DNA from: Dacryopinax spathularia
Taxonomy: Eukaryota > Basidiomycota > Dacrymycetes > Dacrymycetales > Dacrymycetaceae
Length of the DNA stretch: 64,000 nucleotides
Direction of reading: 5' to 3'
Assembly: GCA_037974965.1 (NCBI GenBank)
Contig: JBBPFI010000007.1
Location: 558,001 to 622,000, forward strand
Shown here piece after piece: positions 53,274-64,000 of the stretch. A program made the position numbers and the translations under genes. Within the stretch, counting starts at the first letter, position 1, and the number at the start of each line of letters is the position of its first letter. The notes under the pieces were generated by a model, which did no database searches, was not told where the DNA came from, and was given only the letters and a program-made list of their open reading frames with translations.

Positions 53274-55525
53274 TCAGCACCGCCGGCCTACGCAGAACCG
53301 AATCGACCCGGTCGTGACCCACATGCCGATGATGGAGCTGATGAAACAGATAACTACAGACAATGTCAGCTTGAATCGCTGTGGAAAGGGTAAAAAGGGG
53401 GGCGTACGAAGCAGAACTCCAAGCTCGCGACTCCTCGGGTTCCGTTTCCTCAGGCTCTCGTGCACGTCCGGCGGAGGGACGGCGCTGCGCTGCTTTGGCG
53501 GCCGTTGCTGACGCGAGACTTGGATCGCTTCGCGGTAGCACTGCACCATCGCTTCCATCGCGTCATGCCAGGTGCGACCCTTGACGCCTTCGGTGGAGGC
53601 GCGGCGGGACATCTCGGCACGCTTGCGGGGGTTGGTGATCATTTGCTTGAGCAGGGAGGCGTACGCGGTGACAGACTCCGTGAATGCAACGGACGTTGCG
53701 GGCGTGAGCAGCGTGCGCCATTCCGGTGCAGCTTGAGGTTTGTCCGAGGTAAAGTTTGGCGACGGCTTCGGCATAGGCAGGAGGAGACCCGTTCGTTCAT
53801 GTACGACAAGATCCCTGGTGCCTTCAGCATCGAGACCCACCACGGGCAGACCAGAGGCGAGCGCTTCAAGAACCACTTGGCCAAATGTTTCCGTGAAGGA
53901 AGGGAATCTGCACCAGAGGTAAGCCGTCATCCACACAGGCTAAGTGGACACTTACGCGAAGACGTCTGCGCTCGCGTAACATTCAGCCAGCTTAACACCA
54001 GTGATATGACCCATGAATACGGCGTCGATCCCAAGGCGCTTGCACTCCTCCTCCAACGGCTGCCGGGCGGGTCCGTCGCCGACCAGGACAAGAATTGGCT
54101 TCGCGTCCTGGGCGGAGAGCGACTCTAGCATAAGACCGAAAGCGCGAATGAGCAGCAGCAAGTTCTTCTCCCAGGAGCTAAAATCACATGAGTCAAGTTC
54201 GGCCGGAAGAAAGATATATGCACTTACACTCGCCCTACGTACAGCACCACGGGCGTATCATTCCGCCTGGGTAAGGAGCCGACAGGAAGTAGGTCGGGCG
54301 AGGGCGGTGGAGTGAGCATAGCGGCCGCAGGGTCGATATGGGCGAGTGGAGTAGCGGATTGGGTCTTCTTCGCTGACGGTTGAACGCCCCAGCTCTCGCG
54401 CAACTTCTCAGATCGGCGATACGGGTTGAAGAGCTCTTGGTCTACACCACGCTGCCAAAGGCGGACATTCTTAAACCCTTGACCTTCCAGCATGGAAGCG
54501 GTGGAGGGCGAGGGACAAGCCGTCAGAAGGCACTTTGCATGCAGCCAGCGGGTAAAGTTCCACATGATCGGTTCAAGCCAGGCCAGACCAAAGAGAGTGG
54601 CGTACGTCGGGAGATTGGTATGATAGCTCGCGACGACAGGCGCGCCGCCCAGACCAGTGCCCAAATTGGCAAGACCGGCGTCCTCGCCCGACCAGTCTGG
54701 GCCGCACCAGCCCACTTCCATGGCCATCAGGACCTGCGCGCCCAGCCAGATAGGGTCTACGAAGTGGACAACATCAGGGTTCTGCAACGGTCATGTTAGC
54801 CAGAGTATCGACACAGGGTAACCATATACGCATACAATCTTGGATATCGTGCTGAGGAAGAAGGGCCGCAGGAAGTTGAGCTTCAAGCCAGGGTATACAA
54901 CAAGGGGTATGCCGATGGTCCCGATCAGAGGGTGTGTTTCGTAATGTGACTGCGTAGCATAACAATGAGATTTGGTTCTCGAATGTATAACTGGAAGGAC
55001 GGCGCACCATTCCGCTCTTAGGGCCGAGGACTACGGCCTCGTGTCCTTGTTCTTTCAGATGTGCGAGCAACCTGGCCAGAGTCCTAGTGACGCCGTCCAC
55101 CTGTGCCATAAGATGATTGGTCATTTGTTCGCACGGTTATTGAAAAACACACACCTTTGGCATCAGGTTCTCTTCAGAACGTCATAAGGGTCAGCAATCA
55201 TAGTGCGTGGATAGGCGAGATAGGCCGCACCCGTCACGATGGCGATCCTGAGTTTGCCATTGGCGAGACGCTCGGCCTCTGCCTGCTCATAAGCCAGCTG
55301 TCTCTGCCTTCTGACTTCTCTCTCTGCCTCGTCGAACTGCGCAGGGTCAAAAACGGTTGTGGAGGCGGGCATAGGTGCTTGTGCTATCGGTGTGGCGCGT
55401 AAGTTGGTGTAGTGCTGGTATCGTTGCGCTGCTGGCGGTCGAGACGAAAGGATGTATGCTGGGTGCGAACGGGATGCGGGCGCAGGGTGAAGCGGCAATA
55501 GATAGGAGGACGGCTGAGGGCGCAA
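53274..55525 (-). CDS. GT4 glycosyltransferase with C-terminal membrane span
   Basis: The N-terminal part [20 protein letters not shown] is followed by [20 protein letters not shown] and the first strand KLRIAIVTG. After an intron come [20 protein letters not shown] and [13 protein letters not shown], then [88 protein letters not shown] with [61 protein letters not shown] and [20 protein letters not shown]. The E-x7-E motif (ETFGQVVLE) and GxR/K..NL region are typical of retaining GT4 enzymes. The VDGVTRT...GH opening and H-T-N-LPTY block recall SQD2/PimB-like lipid glycosyltransferases. The C-terminus has [16 protein letters not shown], a likely membrane anchor. Donor and acceptor cannot be told. 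Start 55525 or 55372 (MPASTTVFD). Confidence 0.87.
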
Positions 55526-56326
55526 AGAGGGGAAGGAGAGGCGGGAAGGAGAGAGGAGACTGTCAGCACCGGCTGGCTATGTACTTATGGGGAGCGGGGA
55601 GTGTTGTTCGCTGTGTGAGCCGAGGGGATGGGCGATGTCTGCCCTAATAATCAGATGGGCGGGGCCCTTGGCGCCCTTTTCACCGTTCTTCCACCGTTCA
55701 CCCGACTCGCCTCTGCCGCACCTCGTGTTTGTCCGGTATTGTTTTTCTTTTTGGTCGATTGTTGATTTTCCTCTTTCCCGATTCGTTAACCAATCGATGG
55801 TTCTGACCACCCTTTTGGTAGGTGATTATCGACGTGGTGCGTGTCCGAAATGATGAGAAGCGCGTCCGGGTGCTCTTACCACCTCGATCTCACGCCTCCG
55901 CGTTGGGGATCAGAACCGGTGGCGTAGGGGTCTTCGGACCAATCAGAGCACTCGCAGACTACATGCGCATCCCCGACGGCATGCAATGCATCGCCACGGC
56001 GGCGAACGTGCCTGTCCGCCCCGAACCGAGCGCCCGTCAGAAGGGTAAGACAAGATAAACGCCCGTCGCACGTGTAGGGCCCGTTCCCGTATCCAGATCA
56101 ACATCTCCTCCTCCTCGTCATCCTCGTGTCGAGCAACGCATGTCTTTATCGCTGGAGACTTCACTCATTCGAGACAGGGTCCATCTCCGGCTAAGACTGT
56201 GAAAAGTCGTGCGCGCACAACTCATGTAATGTATCGCATTCCAACTACTATCACAAGCTAGGGTACATCCAGGCGCTGACGTCGTAGATCATCAAACTCT
56301 CCCAGGACCTGCCTCTTCCAGGGCTC
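55526..56326. other. Spacer between GT4 and trimethyllysine dioxygenase
   Basis: About 800 bp: GT4 promoter plus dioxygenase 3' region. The plus ORF at 55822-56058 has no features. Nothing else supported. Confidence 0.45.
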
Positions 56327-58191
56327 TCACAGACCAGGCGCCCATACGCTCCTTGATGACTCGGACTGCTTCGATCCCGGGGAATCAGAAGCTTTGGGAA
56401 CTCCGCCCTCCTCGTGACTTCCTTTCTCCGCCTTCTCGTGCAGGACGCGTAGCCTTGACAGAAAATCGTCCTTGCCGAGATACGCGCCGCATACCGTCCG
56501 TTTTCCAGTGAATGAGCCTCGTCCGTGCAGCACACGTTGGTTGTCGATGACCACAACCAAGCCTGGCTTCATCTGAACCCAGAATTCTGACTCCTTCTCC
56601 GTGAGGCACGTGTTCCAGTCGCGAATTGCCTGGTACCTGCGTGGAACATCAGAAGATCGCCTCAAGGAATATCGCGCTTGCGGAGCAGCGTACCATGACT
56701 CAATGATGTTAGGCGGCAGGTTCACCGCGCTCCTGTCATTGTTGTTCCATCGAACATGGCGCACATCACCCGTCCAGGGATCCAGCGCAAGCACAGGATA
56801 TCCAGATTCCGGGTTTGGCCGGTAGAAGCTGTCCGCATCACCCGCAGCATGGCAAGAGATGGGAATCCGTGTAAGAAGATCAAAACTGTCGGGAAATCGC
56901 TCTTTAACCTGCTGAGCAACATAGAAACCGTCGATTAGGAGAGTAGCGCCGCCTTCACCCGGAGGAGGGTGATCCAAAAGATGGAATATTTGCAGCCCGG
57001 CAGGGTCAGTCTAAAACGCGTAAGCCCCTGTGTAACAGCGGTTATTCCGTACTCACAAAGTAGGTGTTGTCGGTGTGTGCCGGTAATGCGATGTTGGTGT
57101 AGGCCGTGTCACCATGTTTGAGATCCGAAGTAAAGCTCCACATCTTCCCATCTAGAGGCTGGTCAGCGGGACTGTCGGAACAACGCGGAACAGGGCCAGC
57201 TGACACTGCGTCTCCCTGATGAAGGCGATCCGAGTCGCCAGGACTTCGGTCGACTCGATGTCGGCTGGTACACCTTCCACAAAGCAGAGTCCCCATTTGT
57301 TCTTTGCAGACCGTGAGAGCCGGTCAAACTGAAGAAAGGAGTACACACAATCTTCACAAGCCAATCGTATACGGCCATGTCGTCATTCATAACGGCGTCG
57401 TAAGTTACGTAAGGTGTTTCCTGCTTCATCTTCCATGAGTTCCATGTTATTGGTCTGCGCGCGTGAGTTTCCTGCAGGAAGATCCGGAGCGAATGGGCTT
57501 ACATCTGCCAGTCTTGTTTGATTGAGGGGCCTCTCGGGTCGTATGTGTGATCCTTCAGCCAGTTCCAAGGATATAGGGACGTGTGGGTGTGATCTGTTGA
57601 GGGCCCTGTGAAACATGAACGGACATATCGGGTCAAATAAGCAGGACCAAAATGGAATGAATAGACGCGCACAAGATATACGGAGGCCGGCCTCTGTTGC
57701 ATCAACCGCGCGCGGTTGAATGTCGGCCGGAATCTGTGCACGCGGGCGTCAGGATTCGGGAACTCCGACGAAGCACGCGCGGAGATTGAAATGCCCGATA
57801 GACTTACAGAGAAGGTGTCGAGCATCCGCTGCTTTGTTACCGGATGGAAACATTCGGGACACCGACAATGATCGCGCAGCCACATGTGATGACTGTTGAA
57901 AAGGAAGAGCGGGTAAGATAGGGTAAACAATGGACATTGCGAGGGAACGAAATGCACTGACAATCGGCTTTGCTTGTCGGGCGACCATGATACCGCGACG
58001 CGCTTCTCGTCCGCCACGGCTCTCGGCAGCTGAAAGTCCGGCACTTCAGCCACCACTGACCTCTTCAGGGCGACAGCGGCCTGAGAGGACCTCCCCGCAT
58101 TGTAAGCTCGTCGAGCAGCGGGGACTCGCTGTCGTATTGCGGGGCGGACGATGTTGGACGCGTTCTTACCCCACATATCCAAGGAAGGCAA
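56327..58191 (-). CDS. Trimethyllysine dioxygenase (first enzyme of carnitine synthesis)
   Basis: Fe(II)/2-oxoglutarate oxygenase of the TMLH/GBBH family. The N-terminal zinc-like domain reads HHMWLRDHCRCPECFHPVTK QRMLDTF. Later blocks are HTSLYPWNWLKDHTYDPRG, VYDWLVKI, GLCFVEGVPADIESTEV, YGKMWSFTSDLKHGDTAYT, NIALPAHTDNTYF (iron-binding HxD), DPAGLQIFHLLDH, GGATLLIDGFYVAQQV, RFPDSFDLLTRIPISCH, VRHVRWNNNDRSAVNLPPN, ESEFWVQMKPGLVVVIDNQR and VLHGRGSFTGKRTVCGAYLG (distal His and 2OG-binding Arg). The HTD.TYF..GLQ/IFHLL..GG.TLLVDGFY block is closer to trimethyllysine dioxygenase than to butyrobetaine hydroxylase. The enzyme hydroxylates N6-trimethyllysine, usually in mitochondria; the N-terminal 40 residues (KNASNIVRPAIRQRVPAARR) look like a presequence. 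Several introns. The last exon ends SSRSVWAPGL. Confidence 0.9.
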
Positions 58192-59198
58192 GATCCGGAT
58201 AGGGAAAGGGGTAGATCAGCGATTGCTATATGAGCCGGAGGCGGAAGCTAAGACCGGACCCAGAGTGAGACAGAGCGACGAGCTAGCCCGGTGTGCGGAC
58301 AACGTCGTCGAGGGGGACGGGGCAAAGTCTGCTGGTGCAAGGGGAGGGTGCATGCCTGTCGCTGTTGCCCTTTAAATGCTAGAAAGTCGACATCGCCGAG
58401 GAAGGTCGCCGGGCGGATGGAAGAGACAGCCGGCGGAGGAGCGGTGGACGTCGGCGACCGAACGCAGCGTGTGACATCACTGTATGATAGTGGTTGGTAG
58501 GATAGCAGGAGAGGACCGGGATGGGGATGGAGGGATGCATGAGATCTCAATGGTGAGGGAAGAAACGGGTGTGAACGAGTGTGCACGGTGGAAGGAAGGT
58601 GCTTGCACCAGGTATTTCCGTATCGTCGTGTGTTCCTTAGTTTGGTTGAATTGGCGAACGATGAATACGTATTCCAAGTCCGCTTCGGCTTAGAAACTTG
58701 TTCAAGGAAGGGAAGGAAAAGGCACTCTTCTTCGAACTCGAGGCTCAACAAAAGAATGCGCACACAATGAGGCTGCCTTCCCCACCCTTTGGGCACGGTC
58801 TCGTCCTCGGGCGAGACCCGTTCTTCCTCCCTCATGATTCCAAACTCCTGGTACCTGACTGGTCCCGTTCGGTGAAGCCGTTCTGGCAGCCTTCCCCAGC
58901 GGCCGCTCGTGGGTCTGCTATAAGGTGTTCGACCCTGAGCGCGTGAGGGTCTGGAGTGAGACCCTAACCGACCTCATTCGCCCGAGTTCCCGCTTTCGGC
59001 TTTTCGGGGAGTCTTGAGATAGAGATCGGTCCCGCAATTTAAGCTGCGCCACTCGTCCCGGGGGATCCTTGGCGGCCGCTAATTTTTGGGTACGCCCAAA
59101 ACGACAACGAGCGCGTAGGGACTCATACTATTTCAAGTAGCCTGACTCGACACTCTTTCTCCCTCTTCCCCAACATCATTTCTTTCTTGCAAACCACC
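58192..59198. promoter_or_regulatory. Divergent promoter region, dioxygenase / ILV5
   Basis: About 1 kb between divergent starts. It contains GC-rich stretches with ggcggccgct at 59073-59082 and no supported ORF. The final 50 bases before the ILV5 ATG are pyrimidine-rich (annotated separately). Confidence 0.5.
59148..59190 (+). promoter_or_regulatory. CT-rich leader before ILV5
   Basis: Sequence such as cactctttctccctcttccc and catcatttctttcttgc directly precedes accaccATG. Pyrimidine-rich blocks just upstream of the start are common in highly expressed fungal genes; the role here is inferred. Confidence 0.5.
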
Positions 59199-60629
59199 AT
59201 GTCCATCCCAGCTCGCTCTGCTCGTGCTGCCGTTCGTGCAGCAACCCGCACCGCTGCTACACAAAATGCTGTCAAGGCTCGGGCATTCTCCGTTCTGACC
59301 CGCTCGGCAGCCACAGCGAGGCGCCAGCCTGTCCACGTCGTATGTTCTCCGGTCTCGTGATTCCTAAATCCGGGACATTCCGCTCATCAACATCTCAAAA
59401 CTAGTTCTCGCGTGGTATCAAGACCCTCGACTTCGCTGGAACCAAGGAGGTCGTGTACGAGCGCAGCGACTGGCCTCTGCCCGAGCTCCAGGACTATTTT
59501 AAGAATGATACCCTCGCTCTGATCGGTTACGGTTCTCAAGGCCACGGTCAAGGTCTCAATGCTCGTGACAACGGTCTGAACGTCATCGTTGGGGTCAGGA
59601 AGGATGGCGAGAGCTGGAAGCAGGCGGTTGAGGATGGCTGGGTTCGTAACGGAACCTCCACAATTGCTGGAACATCAGCTTACATGCAACCTCATCATTA
59701 GGTTCCTGGGGAGACCCTCTTCCCGATCGAGGAGGCCATCAAACGGGGAACGATCATCATGAACCTTCTCTCTGATGCTGCTCAGTCTCAGACGTGGCCG
59801 GAAATTGCTCCCCTGATCACTAAGGGCAAGACCCTCTACTTCTCGCACGGCTTCTCCGTTGTCTACAAGGATCTCACCCACGTTGTGCCCCCGCCTGATG
59901 TTGATGTCATCCTTGTTGCTCCCAAGGGTTCCGGCAGGACTGTCCGAACACTCTTCAAGGAGGGCCGCGGCATCAACTCGTCCATCGCTGTCTTCCAGGA
60001 CGTGACTGGGCAGGCCAAGGAGAAGGCGATCGCTCTCGGCATCGCCATCGGCTCCGGCTACCTTTACGAGACGACATTCGAGAAGGAGGTATACTCCGAC
60101 TTGTACGGCGAGCGTGGTGTTCTCATGGGTGGTATCCGTAAGTGGCAGCTGTATGTCTAATAAGGGTCCCCGATCTCTAATTCCGCGGCAGAGGGCATGT
60201 TCCTCGCCCAGTACAAGGTCCTCCGGGAGAATGGCCATTCCCCCTCCGAGGCGTTCAACGAGACTGTGGAAGAGGCCACCCAGTCCCTGTTCCCCCTGAT
60301 CGGCGAGAAGGGGTATGTACTGTCCTTCTTTGTGAATGTCTTCTCATACTGACCTCTACCTAAGGATGGATTACATGTATAACGCTTGCTCCACCACGGC
60401 ACGTCGCGGTGCTCTTGACTGGGCTCCAATCTTTGAGGCAGCCAACCGGCCTGTCTTCGAGAAGCTGTATGAGTCCGTGAAGAACGGCACGGAGACCAAG
60501 AAGTCGCTCGAATTCAACGGTCGCAAGACGTACCGTGAGGATCTCGCGAAGGAACTCAAGGAGATCGACGAGCAGGAGATCTGGCGCGCTGGAAAGACTG
60601 TCCGCAGCCTCCGTCCGGATGCCAAATAG
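59199..60629 (+). CDS. ILV5: Ketol-acid reductoisomerase (mitochondrial acetohydroxyacid reductoisomerase)
   Basis: Arg/Ala/Thr-rich presequence ([20 protein letters not shown]) with no acidic residues, typical of mitochondrial import. After the first intron: [60 protein letters not shown] (NADPH loop), [18 protein letters not shown]. An intron of about 60 nt ends at 59700, and the next exon begins [20 protein letters not shown], then [60 protein letters not shown] and [20 protein letters not shown], followed after an intron by [54 protein letters not shown] and a C-terminus with [20 protein letters not shown]. It converts acetolactate/acetohydroxybutyrate to dihydroxy acids in Ile/Val/Leu synthesis. 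All catalytic blocks are present. Confidence 0.96.
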
Positions 60630-61928
60630 ATGCTATATGCGTCATAAAATCTGCGTCTCGCAACAACATCATGGCGTGCGGACGCTTCATTTTGTTCTCT
60701 TGGTTCCACGTGCATACATCCTGCAACTTCTGTCCTCGATAGTCACGAATTTACATTCCTGTGACCGGGAGAACTCATTGGCTTCAACGGTGTTCCGACC
60801 CTTGATAGTATTGACATGTTCTTGCAAGCAGGTCTTGCTATTTCGGTATGATGTCAGGGGTGCTGGTCCTGAACATTCGGGTACGCGCTCGGCAGCAGCA
60901 TCCAAATGTGTCGGAAGTGGAGGATCGGAAGACAAGATACACCGCTTCTCATCTGTTCATGTTCGGCATGACCTACATTGTGTCGCTGGTCTCTGATACA
61001 ATGGGTGCCACGTCTCTTTTGTCCGCGACCCTTTCGAGTAACCCGGACGTTCTTCCGAGTTCCGCCGTGCGAGCCGCTCAGCAAGACAGGCAAGAAGATC
61101 CAGGGCCAAGGCCTGGGTCGCCGTCTGCTCGTGATGTTGTGCTTACCAGTGAAGGCTACGTGTGAGATACTGGTAGAAGGAACTTTCAACTGGAAAGCCC
61201 GATGACGGTGTTCTGCTATCTAAGTGATGTTGACCATCACGGTCTCAACAAGTATATAACAGTCCAGGCCGAGACTCTGGCATTCTCTGATCCACCGCAG
61301 GGAGCGGGAACATTTACGATGCATCGCGGAGTCGCGGCCAATTAGGTAAAAAATACATCAAGGCGTCGGGAACCGCCGCGGAGGTGCCACGGCGACCGGC
61401 TGATCCGTCATAGAAAATTACCAGGAAGCAAGGAAACCGGCGACCAGACAACAGGAGTCTTTGTATTCAGAAGCCGAATTCCCATATCCGCACATACGAT
61501 CCATGCTTCCTTGCTCTCACGTTTCGTCTATTATTTGTCCGCGGACCATCCACTGGACGAGTCGAGAAGGTTTTCCTACCAGTGTTTAGCCGATAATAGA
61601 AAACAGACCGCCGCCAGATAGAGGTGAGCAGTGCATATGAGAAATCAGCAGGTTCAAAGTGAACGACCCATCGTTATTTGGAAGTGAGAACTGGGCCGTA
61701 ATACGCCAAGACAGGCGGACAACCAGCGGGAGAACCACGCGTTGCCCAGAAGTCATGGTCCGATCACGAAGTGTGATCTTCAGATATCACGGCATGGTTG
61801 ATTGGTGAAGAGACCGTGGAACGCGGTGATCATAAATTAACCGCATGCCCGCGAGGCCAAATACAGCCAGAACTAAGGTACACGTGGCCAGCTACACAGA
61901 TATGGAACAAACCCGATAGGGACGATCC
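60630..61928. other. 1.3 kb convergent intergenic region
   Basis: Between the stops of ILV5 and the BRO1-family gene. ORFs of about 105-111 codons overlap on opposite strands near 60850-61190 and show no family similarity. No tRNA or repeat recognised. Confidence 0.45.
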
Positions 61929-64000
61929 TCAATGCCCCTTCCTTTGGGGAGCTTTGCCCTTACTTCTTGTTGACGGTGCTGGTGGCTGCAGAGGGGGCAA
62001 TTCCTCCCATTCAGCAGAGTTCGGAGGAGGCAAATCAGGCGCAAATCTTTCTATTTGTGCACTGTTCGACGCGCGAGAGGAGGGTGCGTTTCGCATGTCT
62101 TGCCCATTGGATGGAGGAAGACCATACGCGGATGCCGGAGCATCACCCGATGATGACGAGATGGTGGACTGAGCTGGCCGGGACCGAGAGCTCGGAAGTA
62201 GAGTCGCACTTGTCGGCAAGGGTGCTGCGGACGTTGATGGCACGGTTCTCTCTCGCTGTCGGTGCGACTTCAGGTATTCGGCTTCTGCTCGTCGATCGCG
62301 AACCCATGCCTTGCAATTTTCTCGAAGATCGTTGATATAACGAGCCATGCCATTATAGAACTGACTGGCGTCAGCAACAGAAGAAACTGCGAGCCCCACG
62401 AACGTACGGTCAAGCCCTCGGTTAGGTTATTGAGAACTTCCGAATATCGGTGGTACGCAATGTCAAGCTCCTGCAATGCTCGCTCACGTTCCTTCATTGT
62501 TGGGTCATTCAACGTAAGCTCCTCGAAGAGCAGGTTCTCCTCCTACACGCGTATAAAGGTTAGCATATATGCCAGAGTACATGACTGATGGACCACTAAC
62601 TCGAATCTCGTCCAGACGTGCAGCCAATATTTCGGCTTGGTCGTTCAACCTATCCACCCATGGCTGGAATTTAGACAACAAGCTTTGGATAAGATCCTCG
62701 AACATCTCCGGCTTTAAATCATCCATTCCAAGCAATCCCGCCTTGTGCACGATGTCGGCTTGTCCGTCCTCATCACTGGTGATAGCGTGTCGCGCCTGTG
62801 AGACTAGTCGATTTCGATCCTCTCGAAGATCATCGAGGGACTCGAGTAGGACGCGTAACTGCCTGACATGGACCAGAGGTTGATGCTGCGTCGGGTCCTT
62901 CCTGGCTTCAGCTCCCACGCTCGGAACATACTCCTCGAGTGCCTCCTGCAACGGGTCAGATCCTACATGCCTGCGCAGTGATGGATAGATGGCCCTTACA
63001 TCGCTTTGTTCCAGCTTTTCGATGATCTCTTCCCATTCTTCCCATTTCAATACGACCTGCTCATCTGACTCCCTCGCTTGTTGCATCAGCTTCGAGTACC
63101 GAGACGCCTGCTCAATAAGCACAGCGTTCGCTTCCTGCGATCTTGGGCGTTGTAAGCTGGGATTGGCGGCTCTTAAGCCCTCATCTTCGGACGCTTCCAG
63201 ATCCAAGATCTCGTACGCCTTCGACCAGTCAGAAGGGCTATCAAAGCTGCAGCGTACATGGACTCACATCATCAAGTATCTTCGCGTTGCTTTCAGCGAT
63301 CTTAGCAACATCGGAAAAGAGAGCCTGAACCCGCTTCAGTCCTCCCGCTTTCCGGACTTCCTCTGCCTTGCCTAGGAGGGAGGCTGGCAGACCGGTAGGA
63401 CGCTCAAGAGCATCGAGAGCGGCAGGAAGATTGAGCTCTTGCAGCGTCCTGATTCTGGGTGAGCGGTGGTAACGGGCAGCCATCATGCCAGCATACCTAG
63501 CAACGGTCTGTTCCAGTTCGTCGTTCTTCGCTACTATTTCTTCTTCCAGCCAATCCTTCTTCCTTTCTTGATAGACGACTGTCACGTTGTTTAATAAGGA
63601 TGTTTGACAGTCCAACTTCGATGCAACTTACAGATGGCGCGAGTGACAGCCCATGGCATTAGTTGCTCAAACAGCACCTTGCCACCCAAGGCCTTTCTTG
63701 GGTCCCGGATACCTTCAATGACTCCTGGTACGCTGACATTTCTCGCCTGTATCGGTGGCAACGATGACGCAGCCGGCACATCTTGATGATAGATAAGGTC
63801 ATTGTCGCGTTCAGCTCGCGCGAGGCTTTCGCTGACAGCCTTGGAGAGCGACTGTTGGGCGTTAGGAGAATTGAAAGATGACAGATACAACACGCACATT
63901 TATGTCATTGACCACCAATTGGTTCACACCTCGTTTTGGCACCGACAAACCTTTCTTGACGAATCCACTCGCGAGATGCAGTCGAGCAATCTCATCTCCG
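61929..64000 (-). CDS. BRO1-domain protein (Bro1/Rim20/ALIX family), 5' end outside window
   Basis: The visible part starts inside the BRO1 domain (EIARLHLASGFVKKGLSVPK; ALSKAVSESLARAERDNDLI YHQDVP). It then reads VIEGIRDPRKALGGKVLFEQ LMPWAV and the V-shaped coiled-coil domain: KNDELEQTVARYAGMMAARY, LNLPAALDALERPTGLPASL, LGKAEEVRKAGGLKRVQALF, SDVAKIAESNAKILDD, LKWEEWEEIIEKLEQSDVRA, DPTQHQPLVHVRQLRVLLES, SLLSKFQPWVDRLNDQAEIL, EENLLFEELTLND and FYNGMARYINDLRENCKAWV. The C-terminal tail is Ser/Pro-rich and ends KGKAPQRKGH. Such proteins bind ESCRT-III at endosomes: Bro1 recruits Doa4 for cargo deubiquitination, and Rim20/PalA brings Rim101/PacC for alkaline-pH signalling. The window does not show which of the two this is. 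Introns lie at about 62345-62410, 62545-62600, 63245-63270, 63580-63632 and 63855-63895. Confidence 0.86.

Overview
This window is fungal nuclear DNA. The protein-coding genes are broken by many short GT..AG introns (about 40-100 nt, often with a CTAAC/ACTAAT branch-point-like sequence). Intergenic spacers are short, both strands are used, and the gene families are typical of fungi: a biotin BIO3-BIO1 fusion, a Slm1-type PH protein, Gtr2, Ilv5 and a DHA1 transporter. The intron density together with an Enhancer-of-zeste gene, a Bub1 carrying Mad3 motifs and a divergent G-alpha points to a basidiomycete, probably Agaricomycotina. That placement is inference; no marker gene fixes the species. 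I saw no rRNA, tRNA, CRISPR array or convincing transposon or virus-derived element.

Layout, 1-24 kb: a peroxiredoxin-like gene runs off the left edge (minus), followed by an E(z)/EZH2-type histone methyltransferase (1971-4506, plus). A 2.7 kb stretch without recognisable genes comes next, then a Pbp1/ataxin-2-like gene (7218-10523, plus). A combined Bub1/Mad3 checkpoint kinase (10765-14996, minus) diverges from a coiled-coil protein (15248-16747, plus). Acetoacetyl-CoA synthetase (16887-19572, minus) and a bifunctional biotin enzyme (19821-23408, minus) follow.

Layout, 24-43 kb: a four-span membrane protein (plus) is followed by three tandem NmrA-like oxidoreductase-fold genes (minus) whose TATA boxes sit at nearly the same distance from each start codon. 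Next come a weakly supported ORF, an atypical G-protein alpha subunit (plus), a spartin/senescence-domain protein (minus), Gtr2/RagC GTPase (plus) and an unrecognised membrane-anchored protein (minus). An AT-rich island lies at about 42.4-42.7 kb.

Layout, 43-64 kb: a DHA1 major-facilitator transporter (plus), a Slm1/2-like TORC2 effector with a spliced-on C-terminal extension (minus), a small ORF (plus), a trypsin-like protease-fold protein (minus), a GT4 glycosyltransferase (minus), trimethyllysine dioxygenase of carnitine synthesis (minus), ketol-acid reductoisomerase ILV5 (plus) and a BRO1/ALIX-family protein running off the right edge (minus).

The genes do not form one pathway; this is ordinary housekeeping and signalling content. 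Several relate loosely to TORC signalling (Gtr2 for TORC1, Slm for TORC2) and to mitochondrial or lipid metabolism (AACS, biotin, carnitine, Ilv5). The most unusual items are the ABBA-KEN-ABBA cassette plus an array of ABBA-like motifs in the checkpoint kinase, the G-alpha with altered nucleotide-binding motifs, the ataxin-2 homologue with no visible Lsm domain, and the protease-like gene. Splice sites are read by eye; those given with coordinates keep frame and family alignment, others are approximate.
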